From positions 1 to 39,782 of the forward strand of contig RFHE01000269.1 of assembly GCA_003696445.1 (NCBI GenBank): DNA of 39,782 nucleotides. The letters are read 5' to 3'. The notes below the pieces were generated by a model. It saw only the letters and a program-made list of their open reading frames with translations, had not been told where the DNA came from and did not search any database. Shown here piece by piece: positions 17,346 to 27,821 of this stretch. Position numbers and translations under genes: made by a program. Within the stretch, counting starts at the first letter, position 1, and each line of letters begins with the position of its first letter. The DNA is from Calditrichota bacterium (lineage in GTDB: Bacteria; Calditrichota; Calditrichia; RBG-13-44-9; J042).

Positions 17346-17891
17346 ATGGCCGAAAAAGAACGGAACAAGGCGGGTGCCGACCAGCCGGCTGAAGAGACAG
17401 CCAAAAGGAAAGGGCGATTGCTGAAATTTGGGGTACCGGTTTTACTTATTCAAGTGATAGTGGCTTACTTTCTGGCCTCTTCGATTATCGTGCCCTCCCT
17501 GGTTAAAAAAGCCACCGCAGAAGACACCGACGAGGCCAAAGCCAAGGCCGTGGCCGACAAGGAGGAAGAGGCATCCAGCGAACAGGATTTTGGTGCCGTT
17601 TACAAACTGGAGGACATCATCGTCAATCCGGCCCAGAGCCGGGGAGCCCAATTTGTGCTGGTAAATCTGGCCTTCGAAGTAGCCAAGGATGACGAAGTTA
17701 AGGAATTGGAAAAGCGAGAAGTGCAATTGCGGGATATCATCATTCGCCTGATCAGTTCCCGTACCATCGATCAATTGGACGACGCCAGCGATAAGGATAG
17801 TTTACGGGTAGCAATCGCCGCCCAGGTTGAGTCCGCCGTTCCCAAGCTTCACCTTAGAAATGTGTATTTCTCCAACTACATCATTCAGTAA
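17346..17891 (+). CDS. fliL: Flagellar basal body-associated protein FliL
   Basis: N-terminal TM, FGAVYKLEDIIVNPAQSRGAQFVLVNLAFEV...LRDIIIRLISSRTIDQL; located motB-fliL-fliM. ATG after AAGGAG. Confidence 0.9.
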   Translation: MAEKERNKAGADQPAEETAKRKGRLLKFGVPVLLIQVIVAYFLASSIIVPSLVKKATAEDTDEAKAKAVADKEEEASSEQDFGAVYKLEDIIVNPAQSRGAQFVLVNLAFEVAKDDEVKELEKREVQLRDIIIRLISSRTIDQLDDASDKDSLRVAIAAQVESAVPKLHLRNVYFSNYIIQ

Positions 17892-17913
17892 TTGAGCAAC
17901 CATTGGAGGAGTC

Positions 17914-18900
17914 GTGGCCGAGGTTTTATCCCAGCAGGAAATCGATCGTTTGTTGGCCGGAGTCAACTCGGGCGAGGTAAAGGAAGCCGAGCTGGGTGAG
18001 CTGTTGAAGAAAAAGGAGGTCTATGAGTACGACTTCCGAAAACCCACTCGCATCTCCAAAGACCAGATTAAGACGCTCCGCAACCTGCACGAAAATTTTG
18101 CCGAGTTGTACGGTTTTCACCTGGCCTCGCGGCTGCAAACCATGGTTTCAATCGAGCTGGTGGCTGTGGACCAGCTTCGCTATTCGGAGTATGTGCTTTC
18201 TATTACCAACCCCTGTTGTGTGTACATTTTCGATGTTGGCCAGACCAACAGTCGCGCGGTTTTGGAGCTCACCACCGATCTGGTATTCATGATTGTAGAG
18301 CGTTTGTTGGGCGGGATCGGATCGCCTCCCAAGGCTCCGCGAGCCATCACCCAGATCGAACAACGCATTATCCAGCCCCTGGTGTTGCAAGCCCTGAATA
18401 ACCTGTCCACTGCCTGGCGGCCGGTCTATGAGTTGGAGTTTCCTCTCTGTGGTTTTGAGACCAATGCCGATTTTGTTCAGATTGCCCCGGCCGGTGAGAT
18501 TGTGTTGGTTTTTTCGTTTGAGGTCAAAATTGGCGATGAATCGTTTTTGATGAATCTTTGTTATCCCACCTTTGCTCTGGAAGAGATTAACGCTCAGGTC
18601 AATCTGATGCGCTCGTTGTCCAGAGCTACCGGCAAAAATCGAGAGATTGCCTACCGGGCTCTTTCTGAGAATCTCTTGAAAACCTGCATCGAAGTGCGGA
18701 CCCTCATTGGGACAACTTCCATCCGCCTGAAAGAATTGCTGGATCTGGAAGTGGGCGACATTATCTGCCTGGATACCCACGTGGACGAGTCTGTACCCAT
18801 CTACCTGAACGATAAACTCAAATTTTATGGCAAACCTGGGGTGGTGGATGGTGTGGTATCGGTAAAAATAGTGCGGGAAGCCAGCGAAGACCATGAATAG
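17914..18900 (+). CDS. fliM: Flagellar motor switch protein FliM
   Basis: N-terminal LSQQEIDRLLAG motif; YDFRKPTRISKDQIKTLRNLHENFAELYGFHLASRLQTMVSIEL; C-terminal SpoA-like domain. Confidence 0.97.
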   Translation: MAEVLSQQEIDRLLAGVNSGEVKEAELGELLKKKEVYEYDFRKPTRISKDQIKTLRNLHENFAELYGFHLASRLQTMVSIELVAVDQLRYSEYVLSITNPCCVYIFDVGQTNSRAVLELTTDLVFMIVERLLGGIGSPPKAPRAITQIEQRIIQPLVLQALNNLSTAWRPVYELEFPLCGFETNADFVQIAPAGEIVLVFSFEVKIGDESFLMNLCYPTFALEEINAQVNLMRSLSRATGKNREIAYRALSENLLKTCIEVRTLIGTTSIRLKELLDLEVGDIICLDTHVDESVPIYLNDKLKFYGKPGVVDGVVSVKIVREASEDHE

Positions 18901-18918
18901 ATAGTAAGGGAGAGACCC

Positions 18919-19308
18919 ATGGCGGAAGAAAAGAAACCAACGCAGGAAGCTCAAAGCGACGAGTCTGGTGCCCAGGAACAGCCGGAGGTTCAGAAGGCTG
19001 AGTTTGAGCAACTGGAAGGCCAGTCCAGGAATGGCCAGGCCACACGAAAAATTGAAATGCTTTACGACATCGTCTTGCCGGTTGCCATTGAGTTGGGCCG
19101 TACAAAAATGTACGTGAAGGAAATTTTGGAGCTGGAACGCGGCTCCATCATCGAGCTGGACAAAATGGCCGGGGAACCGGTAGATCTGTACATCAACAAC
19201 AAGAAGATGGCCGAAGGGGAAGTGGTGGTCGTGGATAAACATTTCGGGATCCGTATAACCAGCCTCGTTAATCCGGTTGATCGAATTAAAGGATTGGGAG
19301 GCGAATAA
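18919..19308 (+). CDS. fliN: Flagellar motor switch protein FliN
   Basis: LYDIVLPVAIELGRTKMYVKEILELERGSIIELDKMAGEPVDLYINNKKMAEGEVVVVDKHFGIRITSLV. Confidence 0.96.
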   Translation: MAEEKKPTQEAQSDESGAQEQPEVQKAEFEQLEGQSRNGQATRKIEMLYDIVLPVAIELGRTKMYVKEILELERGSIIELDKMAGEPVDLYINNKKMAEGEVVVVDKHFGIRITSLVNPVDRIKGLGGE

Positions 19309-19764
19309 GTGAAACGCGGCTTTCCGGCAGCCGGGGTGCTTTTTTCGTCTATTTGCTACTGGCAAAGCTTGTGGGGTGGGCAGCCGGAGCCACCGGCCCA
19401 GCCGTTGAATTTGGGATGGGCAGTGGCAAAGATGGTGATTGTGCTGGTTTTCATTATCGGGCTGATTTTTTTGACTGTGTTTTTTTTAAAACGGCTGGGG
19501 TTGAACCGAGGCCTTACCGGGCAGGGGAACTGGTTTCGGATGCTGGGCAAGATCAGCCTTCAACCCAAACAAGCCATTGCACTGGTTCAGGTACTGGATC
19601 GAATCGTACTGCTGGGCATTACCGAGCAATCCATTCGGACGCTGGCCGAGTTTCCCAACGACCCGGCCATTCAACAGAAGCTGAGCGCCATGGAAAACAG
19701 CACGGCGCAGACCACCGATGCAAGCAGTTTCTGGAAACTATTGAAGTCGCGCACTGAATCGTAA
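19309..19764 (+). CDS. fliO: Flagellar biosynthetic protein FliO-like
   Basis: TM segment [21 protein letters not shown], then [35 protein letters not shown]; located between fliN and fliP. Confidence 0.85.
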   Translation: MKRGFPAAGVLFSSICYWQSLWGGQPEPPAQPLNLGWAVAKMVIVLVFIIGLIFLTVFFLKRLGLNRGLTGQGNWFRMLGKISLQPKQAIALVQVLDRIVLLGITEQSIRTLAEFPNDPAIQQKLSAMENSTAQTTDASSFWKLLKSRTES

Positions 19765-19807
19765 CCTAAACCGAACTTGGAGGGCAGGCAACCGCCTGTA
19801 TTTCAGG

Positions 19808-20578
19808 ATGGGCAGGCATTTTCTGGCAGTGGTGGCCTTTATTGTAATCCTGATGGGAATGGAATCCCACGCACACGCACAGCCAGGAAGTGCGCCCTCG
19901 CCCGTGGTGCTGCCAAAGGTTACCGTCGGTGTCGATACCGCTCAGAATCCGCAGGACTTTGCTGTGACCCTGCAGATTATTTTCCTGATGACGGTATTGA
20001 CACTGGCGCCTGCCATCCTGGTATTGCTTACCTCCTTTACCCGGATCGTCATTGTCTTTCATTTTATTCGCCAGGCCCTGGGCACTCAGCAAATCCCGCC
20101 CAATCAGGTGCTCATCGGGCTGGCCCTGTTTCTGACCTTTTTTATTATGGGGCCCACCTGGAATGCGGTGAACGCCCAGGCGTTGCAGCCCTATTTAAAG
20201 GGAGAGATTACCCAACAGGAAGCTTTCGAGGCAGCCAAGAAGCCGGTTCGAGCATTTCTGTTCCGCCACACGCGGGAAAAGGACCTGGCCCTTTTTGTCA
20301 GTCTTCGCGAGGGGGAAAAGCCCACCGGCCCGGAAGACGTGGATACCCTGACGCTGATCCCGGCATTCGCCATCAGTGAACTGCGGTTGGCCTTTCAAAT
20401 CGGATTTATTCTCTACATCCCCTTTCTCATTATCGATATGGTGGTGGCCAGTGTCCTGATGAGCATGGGGATGTTGATGCTGCCGCCTATGATGATCTCT
20501 CTACCCTTTAAAGTGCTTTTGTTCGTCCTGGTGGATGGATGGTATCTGCTGGTGAGTTCACTGGTTCACAGCTTTTAA
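19808..20578 (+). CDS. fliP: Flagellar type III export protein FliP
   Basis: [62 protein letters not shown]. Confidence 0.97.
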   Translation: MGRHFLAVVAFIVILMGMESHAHAQPGSAPSPVVLPKVTVGVDTAQNPQDFAVTLQIIFLMTVLTLAPAILVLLTSFTRIVIVFHFIRQALGTQQIPPNQVLIGLALFLTFFIMGPTWNAVNAQALQPYLKGEITQQEAFEAAKKPVRAFLFRHTREKDLALFVSLREGEKPTGPEDVDTLTLIPAFAISELRLAFQIGFILYIPFLIIDMVVASVLMSMGMLMLPPMMISLPFKVLLFVLVDGWYLLVSSLVHSF

Positions 20579-20594
20579 TGCGGAGCGGTAAAAC

Positions 20595-20864
20595 ATGACC
20601 GAACAGTTTGTTATCAAATTCGTTTCCGATGCCATTTACACGGTGATTCTGCTGGCCGGCCCGGTGCTGCTGGTGACGTTGGTGGTTGGCTTGCTGGTGG
20701 GCGTCTTTCAGGCTGTAACCTCCATTAACGAGATGACCTTGACTTTTATTCCCAAACTCATTGCGGTGATTCTGGTTTTGCTGGTGCTATTTCCCTGGAT
20801 GTTGCGGCTGATGCTGGAGTACACCGTGTCCATTTTTAACCTGATACCCATGATGGCCAAGTAA
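20595..20864 (+). CDS. fliQ: Flagellar export protein FliQ
   Basis: AGPVLLVTLVVGLLVGVFQAVTSINEMTLTFIPKLIAV. Confidence 0.96.
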   Translation: MTEQFVIKFVSDAIYTVILLAGPVLLVTLVVGLLVGVFQAVTSINEMTLTFIPKLIAVILVLLVLFPWMLRLMLEYTVSIFNLIPMMAK

Positions 20865-20865
20865 A

Positions 20866-21633
20866 ATGACGGTAACCGAACACCAGATTCTGGTTTTCTT
20901 TCTCATCTGGGTGCGGGTGAGCGCCCTGTTTCTCAGCGCGCCGGTGTTTGGCACCCGCGGTATTCCCCTGCTGTGGAAGATCGGCTTCAGCGGACTGGTG
21001 GGACTTTTGCTTTACCCGGTGGTGGAGCCCACCGTGCCGGATATCGCGCTGGAGTGGTGGACGGTGGCTGTGCTGGTGGGCCGGGAAATTCTGGCTGGGG
21101 TCAGCATAGGGCTGGTGCTTATGCTGCTGTTTGCCGCCGTGGTCCTGGCCGGGGAGTACATCGGCATGGACATGGGATTTTCCATGGTTCAAGAATTCGA
21201 TCCGTCCTTTCAGAGCAATATTTCCATTTTAGGCCGATTCAACAATATTTTGGCCATGCTGGTATTTCTGCTGCTGGACGGCCACCACCTGCTGTTGCAG
21301 GCTATGGCGCTCAGCTACCGCACCGTTCCCATCGGTACCTGGTCGCTCTCTCAGCCGGCCATTCATCGGATCATGGCCATATCGGGAAAAATTTTTGCCA
21401 TCGGCCTGCAAATTGCAGCCCCAGCGGTGGTTACCCTGTTCTTAACCAGCGTTGCCATGGGCATTATTGCCCGCGCGGTTCCACAGATGAACATCTTTTT
21501 CGTCGGTTTTCCCCTGCGCATTTTCGCCGGCCTGGCCTCGTTGATGCTGGGATTGCCCCTGTTTCTTTATGTGTTCAAGCGTTTGCTGGAAGTGTTCCAG
21601 AGCGACGTGCTGTACCTGTTGAGGGTAATGTAA
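20866..21633 (+). CDS. fliR: Flagellar export protein FliR
   Basis: FFLIWVRVSALFLSAPVFGTRGIPLLWKIGFSGLVGLLL; GREILAGVSIGLVLMLLFAAVVLAGEYIGMDMGFSM. Confidence 0.96.
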   Translation: MTVTEHQILVFFLIWVRVSALFLSAPVFGTRGIPLLWKIGFSGLVGLLLYPVVEPTVPDIALEWWTVAVLVGREILAGVSIGLVLMLLFAAVVLAGEYIGMDMGFSMVQEFDPSFQSNISILGRFNNILAMLVFLLLDGHHLLLQAMALSYRTVPIGTWSLSQPAIHRIMAISGKIFAIGLQIAAPAVVTLFLTSVAMGIIARAVPQMNIFFVGFPLRIFAGLASLMLGLPLFLYVFKRLLEVFQSDVLYLLRVM

Positions 21634-22698
21634 ATGGCGGATAGTACAGAAAGAACTGAACAACCAACCCCAAAGCGGCTGGAAGAGGCCCGCCAGAAGG
21701 GCAATGTGGCCAAGAGTGTGGAAGTGAATGCTGCGGTTTCCCTGCTGCTGGGGCTCACATTGCTGTATTTCATGAGCGGTATGTTTTTAAAACAGTTTCT
21801 GTTGATCATGCGCACCATCTTTTCCGGCGGGTATCTCACACCGCTCAGCCCGGATAACCTGCGCCACTATGTTCTGCTGGGTTTAGAGCGTTTTGGTCCG
21901 GCCCTGCTCATTTTTCTGGCCGGCATCATGCTGGTGGGCTTGGGCATCAGTGTGCTGCAGGTAGGCTTTTTATTCACCTGGGAACCCCTGCAGCCGAAGC
22001 TGGAAAAGATTAACCCGGCCAAGGGGTTCAAGAAAATTCTGTTTTCCAGGCGCTCCCTGGAAGAATTGGTGAAAAACCTCTTAAAACTGGCCGTGGTATT
22101 GCTCATCGGTTATCTGTCCTTCCGTTCGCTGGAGGACCAGCTGATACCCTTAATGGATCAGGGGGTGGCCCAGATTGGCCAGTTTATGGCCCGGGCAGCC
22201 ATGAGCATCAGCCTGAAAATTGCCGGCGTCTTCCTGTTGATTGCGGCGGCCGATTATGCGTTTCAGAAGTACGAGCACCTTCAAAACCTGAAAATGACCC
22301 GCCAGGAAGTCAAGGATGAGGCCAAGCAGCAGGAAGGGGATCCACAAATTCGCTCCAAGATCCGCGCGCGCCAAATGCAGATGGTGCGCCAGCGCATGAT
22401 GCAGCAGGTGCCCGAAGCAGATGTGGTGATTACCAACCCCACCCACTATGCAGTGGCCCTCAAATACGAGCCGCAGCAGATGGAAGCGCCCAGGGTGGTG
22501 GCTAAGGGCAAGAATTTTATTGCGCTTAAGATTCGTGAGATTGCCGAAGCGCATCAGGTGCCGATCGTTGAGGATCCACCGCTGGCCCGCGCCCTTTATC
22601 AGGCCGTGGAGGTGGACCAGACCATTCCGGCCAAATTCTTCCAGGCGGTGGCCGAGGTGCTGGCTTACGTTTACAAACTGAAAAACAAACGGCTGTAA
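21634..22698 (+). CDS. flhB: Flagellar export protein FlhB
   Basis: TEQPTPKRLEEARQKGNVAKSVEVN; autocleavage motif in VVITNPTHYAVALKY. Confidence 0.97.
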   Translation: MADSTERTEQPTPKRLEEARQKGNVAKSVEVNAAVSLLLGLTLLYFMSGMFLKQFLLIMRTIFSGGYLTPLSPDNLRHYVLLGLERFGPALLIFLAGIMLVGLGISVLQVGFLFTWEPLQPKLEKINPAKGFKKILFSRRSLEELVKNLLKLAVVLLIGYLSFRSLEDQLIPLMDQGVAQIGQFMARAAMSISLKIAGVFLLIAAADYAFQKYEHLQNLKMTRQEVKDEAKQQEGDPQIRSKIRARQMQMVRQRMMQQVPEADVVITNPTHYAVALKYEPQQMEAPRVVAKGKNFIALKIREIAEAHQVPIVEDPPLARALYQAVEVDQTIPAKFFQAVAEVLAYVYKLKNKRL

Positions 22699-22704
22699 TT
22701 CCCA

Positions 22705-24750
22705 ATGATTAAACGCAACAGCGACATTGTTCTGGCTGTGGGGGTCATTGTCATCTTGCTGCTGATGATTGTACCCATGCCCCCGGCCGTTTTGGATGTG
22801 CTGCTGGCTCTGAATATTTCCGTAGCGCTGGTGCTGTTGCTGGTTTCCATTTACTTGGTCAATCCCCTGGAGCTGTCGGTCTTCCCCAGCCTGCTGCTTA
22901 TTCTCACCCTGTTCCGCCTGGCCCTGAATATTGCCTCCACCCGGTTGATCCTGGGCGAAGCCTACGCCGGGGAGATTATCCGTTCCTTCGGCAGTTTTGT
23001 GGTGAAGGGCAATTATGTGGTGGGATTCATCATCTTTCTGATTCTGGTCATCATCCAGTTTGTGGTGATTGTAAAGGGAGCCGGACGCATTGCGGAAGTG
23101 GCTGCCCGCTTTACCCTGGATGCCATGCCCGGCAAGCAGATGAGCATCGATGCGGATCTGAACGCCGGGATAATTACTGAGGAGGAAGCCAAAGCCAGGC
23201 GCCAGCAGATTGCCCGCGAGGCGGACTTTTACGGTGCCATGGATGGTGCCAGCAAATTTGTCAAGGGCGATGCCATCGCCGGCCTCATTATTACTTCCAT
23301 TAACATTGTGGGCGGTTTAATCATCGGCATGGTTCAGATGGGCATGCCCTTAACCCAGGCCCTGCAAACCTACTCGCTGCTGACCATCGGCGACGGGCTG
23401 GTATCGCAGATCCCGGCTTTGCTGGTCAGCACTTCGGCCGGTATGGTGGTTACCCGGGCGGCCAGCGAGGACAACCTGGGCATCGATTTGAGTGAACAGC
23501 TCTTCGGCAAACCAAAAGCGCTTTACGTTGCTGCCGGAACGCTCACATTGTTCGGCTTTACCCCCGGCCTGCCGACCATTCCGTTTTTGATTTTGGCGGC
23601 CGTAGTGGGGACAATCGCCCGTACCGTTCAGCAGCGCGTACAGAGCGAGGAAGAGTTGGATGCTGGCGAGGAAGAGGCCCAGCTGCCGGCGAGCACCGAA
23701 CCGATCGAAGCCTACCTACAAGTCGATCCGCTGGAGCTTGAAATTGGCTACAATCTAATTCCCCTGGTCGATGCCGAACAGGGCGGCGATCTATTTGATC
23801 GCATCACTTCCATGCGCAAACAACTGGCCGTGGAAATCGGCATCATTGTGCCCCCCATTCGCGTGCGGGATAACCTCCAACTTTCGCCAAACGAATATGT
23901 AATCAAGATTCGAGGCAACGAAGTGGCCCGCAACGAACTGTTTGTTGGACAGTTGCTGGCCATGAATCCCGGTCATGTGGAAGAGGCCATCGAAGGCATC
24001 GAAGTGGTGGAGCCTGCCTTCGGGTTGCCCGCCGTGTGGATTTCCCCCGCCCAGCAGCAGGAGGCCGAACTGGCCGGCTACACGGTAGTGGAGCCATCGG
24101 CCGTGCTTGCCACACACTTGATGGAGGTCATCCGCAAGCATGCCGATAAATTGCTCGGCCGCCAGGAAGTCAACAAGCTCATCGAAAACCTAAAGAAGGA
24201 ATATCCAGCCGTCGTCGAAGAGCTGATTCCCGATCAGCTCAATCTGGGCGCCGTGCAAAAGGTGCTCCAGAACCTGCTGCGGGAAAACATCCCCATTCGG
24301 GACCTGGTAACCATTCTGGAAACCCTTGCCGATTATGCCAGCCTGACCAAAAATGTGGACGTACTCACCGAATATGTACGCTTTGCCCTGGCCGATACCA
24401 TCGCCAAACAATATCAGGACGAAAATGGGGTAATCCACGCCATTACCCTGGATGCCCAGATCGAGCAGTTGATTACCAATTCTGTCCAGAAACAAAAACA
24501 GGCCAGCAGTACCCTTGGATTGCCCCCGGCCGTTGTTCAGCAAATTCATCGCAGTGTGGCGCAATGTGTAGAGGTGGCCCTAAGCCATGGATACCAGCCG
24601 GTAATAGTCTGTTCGCCCACCATCCGGGCCTATTTCCGCAAGCTGATTGAGTCCGCTCTGCCCGATGTAGCGGTGATCTCCTTTGGCGAGTTGCCCAACG
24701 AAGTTCGCATTGAATCCATCGCAAAAGTGAGGATTGGCAATGAAAATTAA
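22705..24750 (+). CDS. flhA: Flagellar export protein FlhA
   Basis: LLILTLFRLALNIASTRLIL; RFTLDAMPGKQMSIDADLNAGIITEEEAKARR. Confidence 0.97.
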   Translation: MIKRNSDIVLAVGVIVILLLMIVPMPPAVLDVLLALNISVALVLLLVSIYLVNPLELSVFPSLLLILTLFRLALNIASTRLILGEAYAGEIIRSFGSFVVKGNYVVGFIIFLILVIIQFVVIVKGAGRIAEVAARFTLDAMPGKQMSIDADLNAGIITEEEAKARRQQIAREADFYGAMDGASKFVKGDAIAGLIITSINIVGGLIIGMVQMGMPLTQALQTYSLLTIGDGLVSQIPALLVSTSAGMVVTRAASEDNLGIDLSEQLFGKPKALYVAAGTLTLFGFTPGLPTIPFLILAAVVGTIARTVQQRVQSEEELDAGEEEAQLPASTEPIEAYLQVDPLELEIGYNLIPLVDAEQGGDLFDRITSMRKQLAVEIGIIVPPIRVRDNLQLSPNEYVIKIRGNEVARNELFVGQLLAMNPGHVEEAIEGIEVVEPAFGLPAVWISPAQQQEAELAGYTVVEPSAVLATHLMEVIRKHADKLLGRQEVNKLIENLKKEYPAVVEELIPDQLNLGAVQKVLQNLLRENIPIRDLVTILETLADYASLTKNVDVLTEYVRFALADTIAKQYQDENGVIHAITLDAQIEQLITNSVQKQKQASSTLGLPPAVVQQIHRSVAQCVEVALSHGYQPVIVCSPTIRAYFRKLIESALPDVAVISFGELPNEVRIESIAKVRIGNEN

Positions 24751-25939
24751 AAAGTTTACCGGGAAGTCGTTTCAAGAAGCCTTCGAGAGGATGCGTGAAG
24801 AACTGGGAGGTGAAGCGATCATTTTGAATTCGCGCAAGGTGAAACAAAACGGGCTGAATTTCATGGCCGGGCGGGAGCTGTACGAGATCACCGCCGCCAT
24901 CGATTCTGCCAATGGAACGACCCAACCTGCTGCGCCGGTTTACCGACGACCAAAACAGCTGGTTAATGAAGTGGGGAGTGCCCCAGTTCGTCACAATGGT
25001 AGCGGCAGGCAGGAAATGCCACCCGAACAAAAACTGGTTCTCCAACAATTGGGCGAGATCCGGGCTCTGAAAGACGATTTGCAGGACGTCAAAAAAGTGC
25101 TGGGCCAGGTGGCCGACTTTCTCAAATACAGCCGCATGCCGGCCCTTCCGGAAACTTTTAAAGCCCTCTTGAAAAAACTGGTGGACAACGAAGTCAACGA
25201 AGAACTGGCCACCGCTATTGTGCAAACCGTTTACGCCCGCATGGATGCCTCCAGCTTTAAGGATAGTGAGCGGGTTACCCGGGCGGTTTCCCAGCTAATA
25301 ACACGGATGTTAAAAACCGCACCACCCCTGGAGGTGGTAAAACGACGCCCCTACGTGGTGGCACTGGTTGGCCCGACCGGGGTAGGCAAAACCACCACTG
25401 TGGCGAAAATTGCCGCCAACCTCAAATTACATCACAACAAACGGGTGGCTCTGATTTCCGCCGATACGTACCGTATCGCCGCCATCGAGCAACTGCAAAC
25501 CTTTGCCAATATTGCCGGAATTTCCATGAGCGTGGCCTATAGCCCCCAGGACATGCGCGAAGCGATCAACAAATATCGAGATCGGGATTTGATTTTAATC
25601 GATACGGTAGGGCGCAGCCAGAAGCATGAGGCTCATTTGAACGACTTGCGCCAGTTTGTGGATGCTGCCAATCCAGACGAGGTGCATCTGGTGATGAATC
25701 TGACCGCCAGCCTGAAGACGCTGTTGGACGTGATTCGGCGCTTTTCGGTGATGCGCCCCAATCGGTTTCTGTTTACCAAGCTGGACGAAACCACCACCCC
25801 GGGCAACATGCTGAATGTGCTCTACAAGTATCAGACGCCGATTTCTTATGTAACCAATGGACAGACCGTACCCAACGACATTGCCAATGCTGAGGCCGAG
25901 GCGCTGGCGCAATTCATTTTGGATGGGGTAAATGATTAA
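24740..25939 (+). CDS. flhF: SRP-type GTPase FlhF
   Basis: MKIKKFTGKSFQEAFERMREELGGEAIILNSRKV; GPTGVGKTTTVAKIAANL; SADTYRIAAIEQLQTFANI; DTVGRS. Confidence 0.95.
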   Translation: MKIKKFTGKSFQEAFERMREELGGEAIILNSRKVKQNGLNFMAGRELYEITAAIDSANGTTQPAAPVYRRPKQLVNEVGSAPVRHNGSGRQEMPPEQKLVLQQLGEIRALKDDLQDVKKVLGQVADFLKYSRMPALPETFKALLKKLVDNEVNEELATAIVQTVYARMDASSFKDSERVTRAVSQLITRMLKTAPPLEVVKRRPYVVALVGPTGVGKTTTVAKIAANLKLHHNKRVALISADTYRIAAIEQLQTFANIAGISMSVAYSPQDMREAINKYRDRDLILIDTVGRSQKHEAHLNDLRQFVDAANPDEVHLVMNLTASLKTLLDVIRRFSVMRPNRFLFTKLDETTTPGNMLNVLYKYQTPISYVTNGQTVPNDIANAEAEALAQFILDGVND

Positions 25940-26799
25940 TGAAGGATCAGGCGGCACAATTACGCGAGCTGGTTCAGGATAATGGTCAATCGGTGGCTTC
26001 TTCGCCGGGCAGCGGCCAAATACACCTGGTGGCCAGCGGCAAGGGCGGGGTGGGTAAAAGTGTGTTTGCCCTGGCTCTGGCCGGTGCCTGGGCTCGCCTG
26101 GGCCTGCGCGTCCTGCTGGTGGATGCCGATTTGGCTTCCCCATCCCTCCATGTGCTCAGCGGGTTGGATGCTCCCTTCACTGTCCAGGTGATGTTGAAGC
26201 GCGGTGCGGAACGGCTCAACTTGGACCAGCTTCATTTAACGGAAAATCTCTGGCTGCTGCCGGGAAGCCATTCCGGAAGAGAGCAACACCTAGAGCAGAT
26301 GGCCGATGTGCACTATTTCGCCGAGCAGTTGGACCAACTTGCTCCCCGCTTCGACCGATTGTTGATCGACACTCGTACCGGTGTCAGCCGGTGGAACCTC
26401 GGGTTGTTCCAGTATGCGGACTGCATTTACCTGCTTACGCAAACGGAGCCGACCAGCGTAATCGAAACGTATTTGTTTGTCAAAGCGGTTCGCCCCTACC
26501 TGGATATGCGTAAGCTGCGCCTGGTGGTCAATCAGAGCCTCTCCGAAGAAGGAGCGTTGGAAGCCCATCACCATTTAAACCTTGCCCTGATGCATTTTTT
26601 GAAAACTCAGCTGCCCCTGGCCGCACATCTGCCCTTCGATCCAGAGCTGCGGGAAGCCCTAGTCAGTCAACTGCCTTTTTGGACCGAGGCACTAAGCACC
26701 ACTGCTTTAGACAAAATCCGGCAGCTGGCAAATAAAGAAAGTAACGCTGAACAAGAATCTGTGAATGTGATACCCAAAAACAGGGAGGTGCTGCCATGA
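25939..26799 (+). CDS. flhG: MinD-like ATPase FlhG (FleN/YlxH)
   Basis: N-terminal DQAAQLREL; deviant Walker A SGKGGVGKS; overlaps flhF and precedes fliA. Confidence 0.92.
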   Translation: MKDQAAQLRELVQDNGQSVASSPGSGQIHLVASGKGGVGKSVFALALAGAWARLGLRVLLVDADLASPSLHVLSGLDAPFTVQVMLKRGAERLNLDQLHLTENLWLLPGSHSGREQHLEQMADVHYFAEQLDQLAPRFDRLLIDTRTGVSRWNLGLFQYADCIYLLTQTEPTSVIETYLFVKAVRPYLDMRKLRLVVNQSLSEEGALEAHHHLNLALMHFLKTQLPLAAHLPFDPELREALVSQLPFWTEALSTTALDKIRQLANKESNAEQESVNVIPKNREVLP

Positions 26800-27053
26800 A
26801 ACAGCTCCCATTTAAGCTAAGCCTGCTGGTTTTCTTTATCGCTTTGCTCTCCGGCTTTTACAGCGAGCTCGGCCTGATGGAAAATTTGATTCGGGCTTTC
26901 GTGATTTACTTGGTTTTCTCGGTGATTGTTCTGCTGGTGATGCTGGTGCACACTCAGATTCAGTACAGTGTGCTGACCAGCCGGCAGCAGCGTAAACCAG
27001 CCGAGCAGGAAGCCCATTCGATGGCTATGGAAAATTCATTAAATCAACAATAA
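26796..27053 (+). CDS. Small two-TM membrane protein between flhG and fliA
   Basis: ATGA overlap with flhG. 85 aa with hydrophobic LSLLVFFIALLSGFYSELGL and LIRAFVIYLVFSVIVLLVMLV segments. Confidence 0.75.
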   Translation: MKQLPFKLSLLVFFIALLSGFYSELGLMENLIRAFVIYLVFSVIVLLVMLVHTQIQYSVLTSRQQRKPAEQEAHSMAMENSLNQQ

Positions 27054-27065
27054 AAGGGGCGAACC

Positions 27066-27821
27066 ATGAAAGCCACAGTCGATCCATTGTGGAAGAAGTA
27101 CTATGAATGTAAAACCGACGAGCTTCGGCAGCGCCTGATGGTGAAATATCTGGGTCTGGTTCACTATGTGGTGAACAAACTGTTCAAAAGCATTCCCCAG
27201 AACATTGAACGAAACGATCTGGTAAATATCGGCGTGCTCGGGCTCAGTGAGGCGCTGGATCGCTACAATCCCTATTTTGGAATCAAGTTCGAGACCTACG
27301 CCATTCCCCGCATCAAGGGGGCGATTATCGACGAACTACGAAAGCAGGACTGGATGCCCCGTTCCCTGCGGTCCAAATCCAACTTGATCAAAAAAGCCAT
27401 CGACGAGCTCGAGCAAACCACCCGTGGCGAGGTGTCCGACCAGGAAGTGGCCAACTATTTGGGCATCAGCGAAAAGGAATACCTGACCTGGCAGTCACAA
27501 CTGAACCGGACCAATGTGGTCTCCCTGGACAAACCTAATCCTAACTACGACGACCACAATTTGTACGAGGCCATTGAAGACCCAGCGGGGGAAAACCCTA
27601 TGGAGAACATGGAAAATGAAGAAATGAAAGCCCTGTTGGTTAAAATCATCAAGCAATTGCCGGAAAAAGCCCGCATGGCCATTACCCTCTACTATTACGA
27701 ACGACTTACCTTTAAAGAAATTGGCAAAATCCTCAATGTGTCGGAGTCGCGCATTTCTCAGATCCATTCGGAAACCATTGAGCGAATGCGAAAAATGTTA
27801 ACCAAAGAACTCTATGTCTGA
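27066..27821 (+). CDS. fliA: Flagellar sigma factor sigma-28 (FliA/WhiG)
   Basis: LVHYVVNKLFKSIPQNIERNDLVNIGVLGLSEALDRYNPYFGIKFETYAIPRIKGAIIDELRKQDWMPRSLR; region 4 LTFKEIGKILNVSESRISQIHSE. Confidence 0.97.
   Translation: MKATVDPLWKKYYECKTDELRQRLMVKYLGLVHYVVNKLFKSIPQNIERNDLVNIGVLGLSEALDRYNPYFGIKFETYAIPRIKGAIIDELRKQDWMPRSLRSKSNLIKKAIDELEQTTRGEVSDQEVANYLGISEKEYLTWQSQLNRTNVVSLDKPNPNYDDHNLYEAIEDPAGENPMENMENEEMKALLVKIIKQLPEKARMAITLYYYERLTFKEIGKILNVSESRISQIHSETIERMRKMLTKELYV

Noticed and set aside
18148-19365. 405-aa reverse-strand ORF opposite fliM/fliN
   Set aside because: Antisense shadow ORF; the forward strand encodes clear FliM and FliN and the reverse translation shows no recognisable domain.
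24141-24150. GCCGATAA -10-like sequence in flhA
   Set aside because: No TAAA at the required N15 spacing; coding sequence.
25605-25622. FlhF DTVGRS instead of the usual DTAGRS as a sign of GTPase defect
   Set aside because: A conservative Ala-to-Val change with other G motifs intact; not enough to argue altered function.
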